From positions 5,137,684 to 5,201,683 of the forward strand of contig NW_020653200.1 in the NCBI RefSeq assembly GCF_003589595.1: 64,000 nucleotides of DNA, in the 5' to 3' direction. The stretch is from Hyposmocoma kahamanoa. Taxonomy: Eukaryota; Arthropoda; Insecta; Lepidoptera; Cosmopterigidae. Both the position numbers and the translations under genes were made by a program. The notes beneath the pieces are model-generated. The model ran no database searches. It was given only the letters and a program-made list of their open reading frames with translations, and was not told where the DNA came from. Shown here piece after piece: positions 63,826-64,000 of the stretch; within the stretch, counting starts at the first letter, position 1, and each line of letters begins with the position of its first letter.

Positions 63826-64000
63826 ATAGAGACATTATGGGTCGTATTCCAGAATTTTGATTGACAAGTGAAAGAGCGCCTTAAACAAACTTTTAAAAAA
63901 TGAATCAACTTCAAAAATCGCAAAAAGTCATTACAGAAACAGCGAAAAATAACGAACTACAGATTTAATTCAAATGACAACAATGCACGTTATACTTTTT
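63826..64000. other. Window end, nothing recognised
   Basis: Contains GGGTCGTATTCCAGAATTTT (63839-63858), which resembles the outer end of the 163-bp MITE, but the similarity stops there. Confidence 0.4.

Overview
The window is eukaryotic, AT-rich and intron-bearing, and is most likely from a moth or butterfly. The two host genes have insect-type protein sequences and lepidopteran-style retroposon tails occur. I cannot name the species. Only two host genes are supported, both on the + strand.

MED23 (Mediator subunit 23) enters from the left edge. Six exons (1521-5606) encode the last ~466 residues and the stop. Its first complete intron in the window uses a GC-AG splice pair, and a hairpin lies just after the stop codon. 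failed axon connections (fax) runs from 18561 to 47663 in six exons, encoding a 376-residue protein with a thioredoxin/GST-like fold. Its first intron is 21.7 kb and contains two GC-rich islands that could be alternative promoters.

Almost everything else is transposon-derived. 9.4-11.2 kb holds a 1.8-kb element with ~450-bp terminal inverted repeats and a 10-bp target duplication (Mutator-like). 11.9-17.1 kb holds a nearly complete but decayed non-LTR retrotransposon on the - strand with a (CAA)n tail. Intron 1 of fax holds MITEs, a Penelope GIY-YIG relic, Ty3/gypsy and LINE reverse transcriptase relics, and two perfect hairpins. Intron 4 of fax holds tRNA-derived SINEs, a mariner, and a chimeric mariner fragment with a 10-N gap. 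50.9-52.9 kb is a long inverted repeat built from ~180-bp subunits. 53.5-53.9 kb is a 400-N gap flanked by inverted repeats.

The most striking element is at 57649-60910. It is an essentially complete Transib, the DNA transposon family from which the RAG1 core is thought to derive. Both ends carry a CACTATG heptamer and an A-rich block in a recombination-signal-like layout, and a GC-rich 5-bp duplication (AGGCG) flanks it. The transposase keeps all three presumed catalytic acidic residues but has about six frameshifts.

Several dispersed families (a ~560-750-bp family with four copies, a ~540-bp TIR family, a ~163-bp MITE, and others) recur in both orientations. They are listed individually.
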